Program-made: the position numbers and the translations under genes
Assembly: GCA_946480995.1 (NCBI GenBank)
Contig: CAMLMF010000144.1
Location: forward strand, 1 to 6,641
DNA from: an uncultured Bdellovibrio sp.
GTDB taxonomy: Bacteria > Bdellovibrionota > Bdellovibrionia > Bdellovibrionales > Bdellovibrionaceae
Reading direction: 5' to 3'
DNA length: 6,641 nucleotides
Shown here: in pieces, positions 1 to 6,641 of the stretch
Layout: each line of letters starts with the position of its first letter
Position numbering within the stretch: the first letter of the stretch is position 1
Notes under the pieces: generated by a model
Database searches by the model: none
Told to the model about the DNA's origin: nothing
The model's input: the letters and a program-made list of their open reading frames with translations, nothing else

Positions 1-2535
1 GAAGTAAAACCCTTCCTTGAGGCTTTAGAGGTTTTAGATTTTCGTTTTAACGACATCAAGTATAAATTTAAAAAACCCACAGTCGCAAAAGCCCCGGTGG
101 CGATGATTGCGATCGATGACGATTCCGTGCGCGAAATCGGCAGATGGCCTTGGAGCCGCGAACAAGTGGCAGAAATGACCGAAAAATTAAACAACCTCGG
201 TGTAAAGTCCGTTGGTTTTGACGTGATATTTTCTGAACCTGAAAAAAGTAATCCTGAAGCTGACAAAAAATTCGGCCAAGTCGTTGAAGCTCATTCAGAT
301 AAAATCATCTTGGGCGTTTTTAGCGAAAACAAAATTAATTTTAAACCCTACCAAGATCTTTGTGTCGCTGAGGCTTTTTTAAAAACAGGCGGGGACCAAG
401 TTGTTAAAATCAACCCTGGCTTTTCTATCGACGAAGCAACCAATGCGATTGATGAGCTGAACTGGAATCCATTGTTTACAGCTTTTTTTCAAATCACTCA
501 GAATATCGAGCAAGAAAATATTTTAAAATACTTTGGCGTGACCTCAGTAGATCAGCTAACTCACTATCAAAAAAACTATTTAGCTTCGCGCTTATCCAGA
601 TCTTTGTTTGAATACTGTGAGCAGTGGTTGACCGAAGGTGATCGCTTTATCAAGCCCGACAGTATTGCCGCCGCAAGTCCTCTTTATTTAAATGTCGTTA
701 AAGATTCGCCAGAGCTTAAATCTTTGACGGTCCCGCAAATTATCCAAAAAATTAAGACCTCGTTTAAGCCTCATCCTATCCCGCAATACGGCGAGTGGAC
801 GGCTAATATTCCTGAAATTCAAACGCCCGCCCCTTACACCGCAAGTTTTGTAGCCGAGCTTGATCCTGACGGATACGTTCGTCGCTATCCGCTGTTCTTC
901 CGTTCCGGCAACAAGTTGGGTTCAAGCTTTATTCCGTCCTTGGCATTGCAAAGCTATTTGTTGTCAGGCCCCTATCGCGCAGAAATCAAAATGAACACAT
1001 CTGCCGCCGGAGCCAAATCTATTGCAGAGTTTAACATCTTTGATACCTCAAAGGATCCCGAAGAAAAGGTTGTGACTTATCCTGTGGATAAAGCCGGACA
1101 GATGTTGATTAACTATTACGGTCGACAAATGTCGCTTCCTTACGTTTCTGCCAAAGAGCTTTTCAACAACAGAAGCGTTGTCCGCGTGCAAAGAAACATC
1201 ATCGATCCAAAATCAAAAGAAATTAAAATCAGAACCGAAGAGCACAACAAAGCCGAATTCTTTAAAGACCGCAGCGTTTTGATTGGGGCTACAGCCGTGG
1301 GCCTTTATGACTTACGTAACACGCCCGTTGAGCCCAACTATCCAGGTCCTGAGTTGCATCTAACAATGCTCGCAAACTTATTAGAAAAAAACTTCTTAAA
1401 ACAATGGTCAGCTGAATCGCGCCTGATGCCTTGGGTGATTCTTGGCTGTGGTATCCTTTTTAGCATTGCTTGGGCGTGGATGGGTTCTTTGTCTTCGCTA
1501 TTACTTTTTTCTGTCGCAGTCTTGGCCTTTGCCAGTGCAGATATTTGGCTCTTCACTAAGAAAGCGACATTGCTGCATTCCTTTTTGTTTTACTTCACTC
1601 TTTCAGCAGTGTTCTTTTCCATCCAGGTCTTTAAGTATTTCACGGAAGAAAAAAAGAAGCGGGAACTAAAGTCCACATTCTCGAAATACGTATCCCCTGC
1701 GGTGGTTGATGAACTTTTGAAAGACGCAAAAAACCTGCAGCTAGGCGGCCGCAGAGAGCGCATCACGGCGTTTTTCTCTGACGTTCGGGGCTTTACGACA
1801 ATCTCTGAAAAACTTGCTCCGGAAGAATTATCACGTGTCCTGAACTTGTATCTGACACCGATGACAGAGCTCGTGTTTAAAAACCAAGGTACTTTAGATA
1901 AATACATGGGCGATGCGGTGATGGCCTTTTTTGGCGCACCTGTAAAAGACGCAAAACACGCACACCATGCCTGCCGCTGTGCTTTGCAAAGTTTAGAAAA
2001 GCTGTCTGAATTGCAGCGCATGTTTAAAGAAAAGAATTTACCTATGATCGATATCGGCATCGGTATTAACACCGGCGACATGAGTGTCGGCAACATGGGC
2101 TCTAATATAGTACAAAACTATACGATCATGGGTGATGCGGTGAATTTGGCATCTCGCTTAGAGGGTATTAACAAAGAGTACGGCACACGTATTGTGATTA
2201 GCGAGTTTACTTATCAGGAAGTTAAAGACGCCTTTTTAGCTCGAGAAATCGATCGCGTGCGCGTAAAAGGAAAGCTTGAGCCCGTGCGCATTTACGAGCT
2301 GGTCGCTGAGGGCAAAGGGTCCACCGAGCGCGCTGAGCAAGTTCGTTTGTTTAGTGCAGGCTTTGCATTGTATCAAGAAAAGCAGTTCGATAAGGCCCTA
2401 GAAATTTTCAATCAAATTAAAGTCACGTATCAAAATGATCCAGTGGCAGAACTCTATATAGAACGATGCCAGGATTATATTGAATCACCTCCGCCCTTAG
2501 ACTGGGATGGAGTTTACGTAATGAAGACAAAATAA
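1..2535 (+). CDS. CHASE2-domain membrane adenylate cyclase (class III), N-terminus outside window
   Basis: This gene probably makes cyclic AMP from ATP at the inner membrane in response to a periplasmic signal. The frame is open to base 1. The GTG at 97 falls inside the conserved start of CHASE2 and has no ribosome binding site, so the true start is off the left edge. Residues here count from that GTG. CHASE2 runs from about the window start to 420, with IDDDSVREIGRWPW near 5-18 and DPDGYVRR near 256-263. Three hydrophobic helices follow at about 443-461, 465-485 and 490-512. The cyclase domain (about 545-735) has both metal aspartates (D562 in FFSDVRGF, D606 in KYMGDAVMAFFG), the purine-selecting pair K602/T676 and the transition-state pair N683/R687. 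It therefore looks active and ATP-specific. The family normally works as a homodimer. The C-terminus (745-795) resembles one TPR unit and ends in a DWDGVYVMKTK tail. CHASE2 carries an insertion of about 140 residues. The ligand is unknown. Confidence 0.93.
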   Translation, partial: EVKPFLEALEVLDFRFNDIKYKFKKPTVAKAPVAMIAIDDDSVREIGRWPWSREQVAEMTEKLNNLGVKSVGFDVIFSEPEKSNPEADKKFGQVVEAHSDKIILGVFSENKINFKPYQDLCVAEAFLKTGGDQVVKINPGFSIDEATNAIDELNWNPLFTAFFQITQNIEQENILKYFGVTSVDQLTHYQKNYLASRLSRSLFEYCEQWLTEGDRFIKPDSIAAASPLYLNVVKDSPELKSLTVPQIIQKIKTSFKPHPIPQYGEWTANIPEIQTPAPYTASFVAELDPDGYVRRYPLFFRSGNKLGSSFIPSLALQSYLLSGPYRAEIKMNTSAAGAKSIAEFNIFDTSKDPEEKVVTYPVDKAGQMLINYYGRQMSLPYVSAKELFNNRSVVRVQRNIIDPKSKEIKIRTEEHNKAEFFKDRSVLIGATAVGLYDLRNTPVEPNYPGPELHLTMLANLLEKNFLKQWSAESRLMPWVILGCGILFSIAWAWMGSLSSLLLFSVAVLAFASADIWLFTKKATLLHSFLFYFTLSAVFFSIQVFKYFTEEKKKRELKSTFSKYVSPAVVDELLKDAKNLQLGGRRERITAFFSDVRGFTTISEKLAPEELSRVLNLYLTPMTELVFKNQGTLDKYMGDAVMAFFGAPVKDAKHAHHACRCALQSLEKLSELQRMFKEKNLPMIDIGIGINTGDMSVGNMGSNIVQNYTIMGDAVNLASRLEGINKEYGTRIVISEFTYQEVKDAFLAREIDRVRVKGKLEPVRIYELVAEGKGSTERAEQVRLFSAGFALYQEKQFDKALEIFNQIKVTYQNDPVAELYIERCQDYIESPPPLDWDGVYVMKTK

Positions 2536-2587
2536 TTTTGTAACAGAAAATCGCGATGAAACTTTTTACTGCAAACTAATTTATGCC

Positions 2588-2593
2588 GAGAAG
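2588..2593 (+). promoter_or_regulatory. Ribosome binding site for the lipoprotein gene
   Basis: GAGAAG lies 7 bases before the ATG at 2601, which is good Shine-Dalgarno spacing. The earlier in-frame ATG at 2583 is preceded only by AT-rich sequence with no purine-rich match. This site therefore favours the start at 2601, which also gives a more typical lipoprotein signal peptide (Met-Lys-Asn followed by a hydrophobic run). Confidence 0.6.
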
Positions 2594-2600
2594 TATATAT

Positions 2601-4265
2601 ATGAAAAATCATGTTTTTTTAATGCTGTTCGTTGTGGGTGTTCTAGGTTGTGATCGTCTTAAAGTTGACGAGCAAGCCAAAATTCAAATTAGTCTTCCGC
2701 AGGCGCAAAGTGTTTTATCTGCAAAGTCAGTCACTGCTTTTGGCGGACGACCTGTACCAACTGGATTTACTGGCACTATGCCAATTAATTGTTATCTTAT
2801 CGCAGCCGGCGGGCCCGAAGCGGACTTGCAAAAGAATATCTGCGGCCGGAAGGACTCTGCAGGAAAAATATCTGAAAGTAGCTCTTTCTCACCTAGGAAA
2901 ATAGGCCGATGGATTGGAGCTGCTCCCGCAGGAACAGCGCTAAGCTTGGATGTTCCATCTGGCAAAGACCGCGTTATTTACGTGGTGGGCTTTCATGCAC
3001 TCACTGCGGCTGATTGCCGCGACTTCAGAACTTATGGATTTCCTGACAACGAGATGTCGAATCCTTATTTGGTCGGAGAAAAAGGCGGCTTAGAATTAAA
3101 ACCGGGGGAAACAAAAGATCTGCCAATAGAGGTTTCTTTTAACTCTGCCAATGAGTTTGACAGCTGCCAAGGCCCCGACTTTCCGGATGACTCACACAAT
3201 GGCGGCGGATCAACTCCTACGCAGCTAGTGGTTGTGAAAGATCACTTCCCTTACAATACATTCAACAGAAGTGGTGGTTGCGAGTCCGTAGACTTAATTT
3301 TGAAATCTGCCGACGGCAGCCATTCGCAGTTTCCGACACCGACAAGTTTTACAGTTAGTGCCAAACAGAGTGTCAATGGCGGAGCAGAGGCTGCAACTGC
3401 GACCTTCGCAACTTGGGAGCATTGCCAAGCCAATTCTTCAGCCACAAATTCGTTTGTTCTTCCCGCTTATAAGGACCGGATGCCTATTTACGTGAAGACA
3501 GATTATCTCGTTGATTACGTAAAAATAAATCCCACTTTTCCTTTGCCAGTTTTAAGTCCAAACTCTTTTGTGGCTGTTGATTCCAGCGTCAAGCTTTTAG
3601 ATCTTGAAGGCCCCTCATACATAGTTCCTGATTTGTGTTATCAAATGACTTTTAAAGGCAAATACAACAACGGAAGTATAGCTATGGGATACGCCAGCGT
3701 ATCATATAGTTCTGGCGTAAAAATCTATGATACTCAGGCACTTTGCGAAAGTAGTTCTACACCAATGACAGGAAGTCTGTCGTATTTATCCGCCGCAAGG
3801 TCCGTCTATGTGAAAATTGCATCTACAGCGGCCGCCAAAGAAAGCGTGATCCTAAACACCACAGACTCCGGTGGGGTTGTAGCTACATCCCTGACAAAAA
3901 ATATCTATCGCGGGTCCGGTACAAATACCGCTTCGGCAACATTTATCAACGGTATGAATCAAATACCAGCCTCAACATGTGCAACGACCGCACATGAAGT
4001 GACGCTTGTGAATAACCATGGCTTCCCGATAATCGCTACGGCACCGACTGCAGTCACCTTAACGGGATCTGATTCGTCCGTAGAATTTTACGATTCTCCT
4101 TCTTGCGGAGGCTCCCTCTATTCCACTATGAACTTAACGATTCCTGCGGGATCTTATTCAGCGAAGTTTTACCTAAAGGTGAACCAGGCTAACTCTGTCA
4201 AAACCGTAACTTCCACAAGCTCAGTGGGAACATTTGGCTTTACGGTAAATGTGGGAAATCCTTAG
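2601..4265 (+). CDS. Predicted lipoprotein with three tandem Cys-paired beta modules
   Basis: This is an envelope lipoprotein of unknown function, 554 residues from the chosen start; an ATG at 2583 would add six. The signal peptide is MKNHVFLMLFVVGVLGC, with the lipobox ending at C17. Asp follows at +2, which in E. coli favours retention in the inner membrane; whether this rule holds here is not known. The mature protein has ten further cysteines that group into five neighbouring pairs: 64/81, 139/189, 227/275, 346/382 and 460/502. Disulfides in an oxidising compartment are likely. Residues 30-190 form an N-terminal region with SGKDRVIYVVGF at about 120-131. A Gly/Ser-rich linker follows at about 201-206. 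Three Ser/Thr-rich repeats start near 225, 345 and 459, each with a Cys, beta strands, a second Cys and a strand like IYVK or FYLK. No catalytic motif is visible. It sits 65 bases after the cyclase gene and could share its transcript. A binding or structural role is plausible but not shown. Confidence 0.85.
   Translation: MKNHVFLMLFVVGVLGCDRLKVDEQAKIQISLPQAQSVLSAKSVTAFGGRPVPTGFTGTMPINCYLIAAGGPEADLQKNICGRKDSAGKISESSSFSPRKIGRWIGAAPAGTALSLDVPSGKDRVIYVVGFHALTAADCRDFRTYGFPDNEMSNPYLVGEKGGLELKPGETKDLPIEVSFNSANEFDSCQGPDFPDDSHNGGGSTPTQLVVVKDHFPYNTFNRSGGCESVDLILKSADGSHSQFPTPTSFTVSAKQSVNGGAEAATATFATWEHCQANSSATNSFVLPAYKDRMPIYVKTDYLVDYVKINPTFPLPVLSPNSFVAVDSSVKLLDLEGPSYIVPDLCYQMTFKGKYNNGSIAMGYASVSYSSGVKIYDTQALCESSSTPMTGSLSYLSAARSVYVKIASTAAAKESVILNTTDSGGVVATSLTKNIYRGSGTNTASATFINGMNQIPASTCATTAHEVTLVNNHGFPIIATAPTAVTLTGSDSSVEFYDSPSCGGSLYSTMNLTIPAGSYSAKFYLKVNQANSVKTVTSTSSVGTFGFTVNVGNP
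3682..3719. repeat. Overlapping inverted repeats inside the lipoprotein gene
   Basis: Two competing stems share the same bases. GATACGC (3688-3694) and GCGTATC (3697-3703) form a perfect 7-bp dyad around two bases. It extends outward through CTAT (3682-3685) and ATAG (3706-3709), with two imperfect positions between. In addition TACGCCAG (3690-3697) pairs perfectly with CTGGCGTA (3712-3719) across 14 bases. The bases also encode the second repeat module of the lipoprotein, so chance cannot be excluded. Confidence 0.4.
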
Positions 4266-4290
4266 AGCATCTTATTTATCTAAGATGCTC
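4265..4290. terminator. Perfect hairpin at convergent gene ends, candidate bidirectional terminator
   Basis: GAGCATCTTA (4265-4274) and TAAGATGCTC (4281-4290) form a perfect 10-bp stem around a 6-base loop. The stem begins at the last base of the plus-strand TAG stop. Its left arm contains the minus-strand TAA stop (4274-4272), and its right arm encodes residues near the C-terminus of the minus-strand protein. The position suits a terminator serving both directions. However, no strong T-run follows on either strand and only four of the ten stem pairs are G-C, so classical intrinsic termination may be weak. Confidence 0.55.
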
Positions 4291-6260
4291 AAGGTGTACG
4301 TGAAAATACCCATGGCCATAATTTTATTGTATTTGTAAATATCCAATTCGGATGTGCCGTTGGTGTATTGAAGAGTGGTTGTTAGATTCCAACGCTTATC
4401 CAAATCCTTAGACATCGAAGCGGTTAAAGACATCGTGTTGTCAGTACGAGTCGTTGCTGCTTCCCCATAGTTTTGGGTCGCGTATTCAGCTCTTAAGCTG
4501 GCGTTACTTTTCCACAAAGCTGGCGTTCCGTATGTGACTCCCAAACCCATGCGGTTGTAACGATAGTTTTTTCCGTCAGCCTGATTCATTAAATAGCTAA
4601 TGTCAGTGGAAATACTTTTTTCACCCTTTAGGTCTAATAACTTCGTCGGCGTAATTGTCAGTGAATATTTTTTCCCAGATTGATCATCGTCACTAGAAGA
4701 GTTTGTCAGATAAGATTGATCGACAAACGCATCTATCTTCGCCGACAAGTACCAATCACGGCGCAGAGGTGTCGCTAGCGACGTGCTTAGACCACTAGAG
4801 CGAATAATTTCTGACCGCGTGCCCCCCGAAGGGCTCATATAAATACTTTTGATCGCTGGAATCACTTCCCAATTATAGGACCGATCTTTTGTTACGAATT
4901 CTTTGTGAAAAGGAACCGTGAAGGCAAACTCCAAAGGATCTGCTGTTTGCAAAATCGCATTTCCCTGAAATTTATTATCCGTACTATAAAAGTCAGAAAC
5001 CGAAAGTTGCGTACCAAGGTCCGACGTCGCTGTTCTGTACCAGACACCCAAAGCACTTGCGCCGTAATTTACACGATAAGCTTGCACGTCAGTGGCGACG
5101 TTGTTCGTTGCTATATTAAGAACGTTTTGGTCGTAAATAGGACCCGCAAAGAATGTAAATCGATATTTTTCATTCTTGCTCGCATAGAAAGTTTCCATGC
5201 GATCAATTTGTTCCAGCATATCGTCGGCCGCCTTATCCATTTCAGTGTCATTAGAATTATCTAAGACATACTCCATGCTTTTTCTGGCGGCCGGGTATTT
5301 TTGTTGTTGATATTCAATTGTGCCCGCAAAAAATGCGGCGGTAGGGCTGATATTTGGATCACTTTCGTCTTGAACATCTTTTAGTTTTTTTAGGGCCTTG
5401 TCATAGTCCTTTAGCTTTAAGTGATTCAAAGCAATGTAATAGTCCTTTTCAACAGCTTGATCCTGATTCACATCCGCGATAGAAAGGGTCGCAAGGGATT
5501 TATTAAATTCATTGGTTTTATAAAGACTGACACCATAACGATAAAAATAACTATCGTTTTCTGGATCAAGTTCTGTGGCTTTTTCATAGTTATCGGCAGC
5601 CGAATCGAAATCTTGTTTTTGATAAAGCTCATCCGCTTTTTGCACCAGGCTTTGTGCTTGGGCTTGCTTGCGACTCTTTTCTTCTTTTGACATAGCTTCA
5701 AGGCGTGCGATTTGTTCTGCACGCTTTTTTGCTTTTTCCTCTTCGATGCTGATCTGCATTTTCTCTTGCGACTTCACTTGCTCGCGGACTTGTTGTTCGA
5801 TGACGGCCTGTGAAGCCGAAGCAGAAACTTTCGCAACGGATTCCGATTTTCTAAGGGACTCATTTGCTTTTAAAATCGCTTCACGCTCGATATACTTTGC
5901 ATGATCTTGTGCAGAGGTAAATAAAAGCACTCTTTGCACACGAGCACCCTCTTGAACATAGGTTAAAAAAGGTTTGTCTTGGGCAAAGAACTCAAGTGTC
6001 CTTGGGGCGTTGTCGCCTTTAAAAAATTGGATAACAAAAAATCCACTCCACACGCGCGCGTTGTCTTTGCGTTTTTTTAAAGATAATTGCGCAATTTTCT
6101 GTGAATCCACATCACGAACACGGATATTTTTTACTTCCACATTAGATACTTGATCTAATAGCTCAACCTGCAAAATTTGTGATTGCGAGATCTTTGTGTC
6201 CAAGGCCCACGCAGACGAACACACCAGAATACAAAGCAGCACTACCAAAGATGATTTCAT
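4272..6260 (-). CDS. Secreted TPR protein with C-terminal outer-membrane barrel-like domain
   Basis: This is a 662-residue envelope protein whose exact role is not recognised. A Sec signal peptide covers residues 1-19 and ends in the cleavage motif AWA. Residues 25-115 are beta-rich and match no family I can name. A charged Lys/Glu/Gln-rich segment at about 140-205 is likely helical or coiled coil. About four TPR units follow at roughly 202-235, 238-268, 272-301 and 306-337; the first, with the SAADNYEKATELDPEN pattern, is the clearest. From about 364 to the end, alternating polar/hydrophobic strands with many aromatics suggest an outer-membrane beta barrel, opening with FFAGPIYDQNV. TPR-plus-barrel layouts occur in Slam (surface lipoprotein assembly modifier) proteins and in polysaccharide exporters such as PgaA, but no diagnostic motif confirms either. 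The ATG starts 5 bases after the upstream stop and has only a weak AGG 12 bases ahead, so translational coupling is likely. Confidence 0.85.
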   Translation of the reverse strand: MKSSLVVLLCILVCSSAWALDTKISQSQILQVELLDQVSNVEVKNIRVRDVDSQKIAQLSLKKRKDNARVWSGFFVIQFFKGDNAPRTLEFFAQDKPFLTYVQEGARVQRVLLFTSAQDHAKYIEREAILKANESLRKSESVAKVSASASQAVIEQQVREQVKSQEKMQISIEEEKAKKRAEQIARLEAMSKEEKSRKQAQAQSLVQKADELYQKQDFDSAADNYEKATELDPENDSYFYRYGVSLYKTNEFNKSLATLSIADVNQDQAVEKDYYIALNHLKLKDYDKALKKLKDVQDESDPNISPTAAFFAGTIEYQQQKYPAARKSMEYVLDNSNDTEMDKAADDMLEQIDRMETFYASKNEKYRFTFFAGPIYDQNVLNIATNNVATDVQAYRVNYGASALGVWYRTATSDLGTQLSVSDFYSTDNKFQGNAILQTADPLEFAFTVPFHKEFVTKDRSYNWEVIPAIKSIYMSPSGGTRSEIIRSSGLSTSLATPLRRDWYLSAKIDAFVDQSYLTNSSSDDDQSGKKYSLTITPTKLLDLKGEKSISTDISYLMNQADGKNYRYNRMGLGVTYGTPALWKSNASLRAEYATQNYGEAATTRTDNTMSLTASMSKDLDKRWNLTTTLQYTNGTSELDIYKYNKIMAMGIFTYTLSILDK

Positions 6261-6265
6261 AGTTT

Positions 6266-6641
6266 TTACTGACCTACGGGTTGAGGACGTACAATAACTT
6301 TCGTTTTTCCCATGTTGTCGCGAACGATGTCTTTCACTGCAGAATTACCGTCCATCGCAGGCAGGCGCGGCGCCATTTGAGCAGGTGGCGGAACAGGGGC
6401 TGTGCGCACATCTTTAATTTCTTTCGCCATACCCATGTCTAAATCTTTTTTATCAAGCATGGGCGGTGCCGACTCTTTGGCAGGCGCAGATTTTTCACTA
6501 GCCACATCACGATTGTTTGAAGCTTCTTTAGTTGGTGCTGAAGTGGATGCTGTGTCAGCGTCTAACTTTTTAGCTTCTTCTTTCGGCATGGCCTTTGGTG
6601 GTTCCGGAGCTGCTCCACCGGTAGCATTTGTTGTTTCACCT
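6266..6641 (-). CDS. C-terminal part of a Pro/Ala/Lys-rich envelope-type protein, N-terminus outside window
   Basis: Only the last 125 or so codons are visible and the frame is open to the right edge. An in-frame ATG at 6589 has no well-spaced ribosome binding site, and the same low-complexity composition continues upstream of it, so the real start probably lies beyond the window. The visible part is rich in Pro, Ala, Lys, Ser and acidic residues, with loose repeats such as SAPTKEA and SAPAKES. It then runs into VPPPAQMAPRLP and a short tail ending KVIVRPQPVGQ. This composition is typical of linkers that cross the periplasm or of disordered segments, and no globular domain is visible. It is the upstream partner of the TPR-barrel gene in a tight operon with a 5-base gap. 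The function is unknown; a TonB-like or motility-complex linker is a guess from composition only. Confidence 0.7.
   Translation of the reverse strand, partial: GETTNATGGAAPEPPKAMPKEEAKKLDADTASTSAPTKEASNNRDVASEKSAPAKESAPPMLDKKDLDMGMAKEIKDVRTAPVPPPAQMAPRLPAMDGNSAVKDIVRDNMGKTKVIVRPQPVGQ

Noticed and set aside
97..105. GTG at 97 as the start of the cyclase gene
   Set aside because: No ribosome binding site precedes it, and the upstream in-frame residues (EALEVLDFRFNDIKYKF) match the normal beginning of a CHASE2 domain, so the gene runs in from the left.
1590..2096. 168-codon open frame on the - strand opposite the cyclase domain
   Set aside because: It lies fully opposite conserved catalytic codons, has no recognisable protein features and has unusual composition. 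It is a shadow of the real gene.
2536..2600. Promoter for the lipoprotein gene in the gap after the cyclase
   Set aside because: Candidate boxes such as TTGTAA at 2538 or TATATAT at 2594 have no correctly spaced partner. The second overlaps the space between the ribosome binding site and the start.
1745..3835. Two GCGGCCGC sites (1745-1752 and 3828-3835) as possible cloning scars
   Set aside because: Both lie in frame within continuous, sensible coding sequence with no break in similarity or composition, so they are ordinary codons.
4266..4271. Possible readthrough fusion or frameshift between the two convergent genes
   Set aside because: Each gene has a clean stop codon and they lie on opposite strands, so no fusion is possible.
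4905..5264. 119-codon open frame on the + strand opposite the TPR-barrel gene
   Set aside because: The real - strand gene has a signal peptide, TPRs and barrel-like strands across the same bases, while this frame gives a basic, Cys- and Ile-rich product with no family features.

Overview
The window reads as envelope and signalling genes from a Gram-negative bacterium of moderate GC content. It most resembles the Bdellovibrio group (formerly Deltaproteobacteria). That placement is an inference from three things: the CHASE2-type adenylate cyclase, the style of the cysteine-rich lipoprotein, and the TPR/outer-membrane protein. No marker gene in the window settles it.

The layout is two convergent pairs of genes. 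On the + strand, bases 1-2535 hold a membrane adenylate cyclase whose N-terminus lies off the left edge. It has a CHASE2 sensor domain, three membrane helices, a class III cyclase domain and a C-terminal TPR-like segment. A 65-base gap leads to a predicted lipoprotein (2601-4265) with three tandem cysteine-paired beta modules at its C-terminal end. On the - strand, transcription enters from the right edge. It passes through the C-terminal part of a Pro/Ala/Lys-rich protein (6641-6266), and after a 5-base gap continues into a secreted protein (6260-4272). That protein has a beta-rich N-terminal region, a charged coiled coil, about four TPRs and a long C-terminal region that looks like an outer-membrane beta barrel. 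The two pairs meet tail to tail only 6 bases apart, where a perfect 10-bp hairpin contains the minus-strand stop codon and begins at the last base of the plus-strand one.

The + strand pair could join sensing to second-messenger output: a periplasmic CHASE2 domain controlling cytoplasmic cAMP synthesis, next to a lipoprotein that may share its compartment. The - strand pair looks like envelope machinery, with a periplasm-spanning linker protein followed by a TPR-barrel protein. No RNA genes, mobile elements, CRISPR arrays or convincing promoters were seen. The coding regions fill almost the whole window, and the longest stretch without a gene is about 65 bases.
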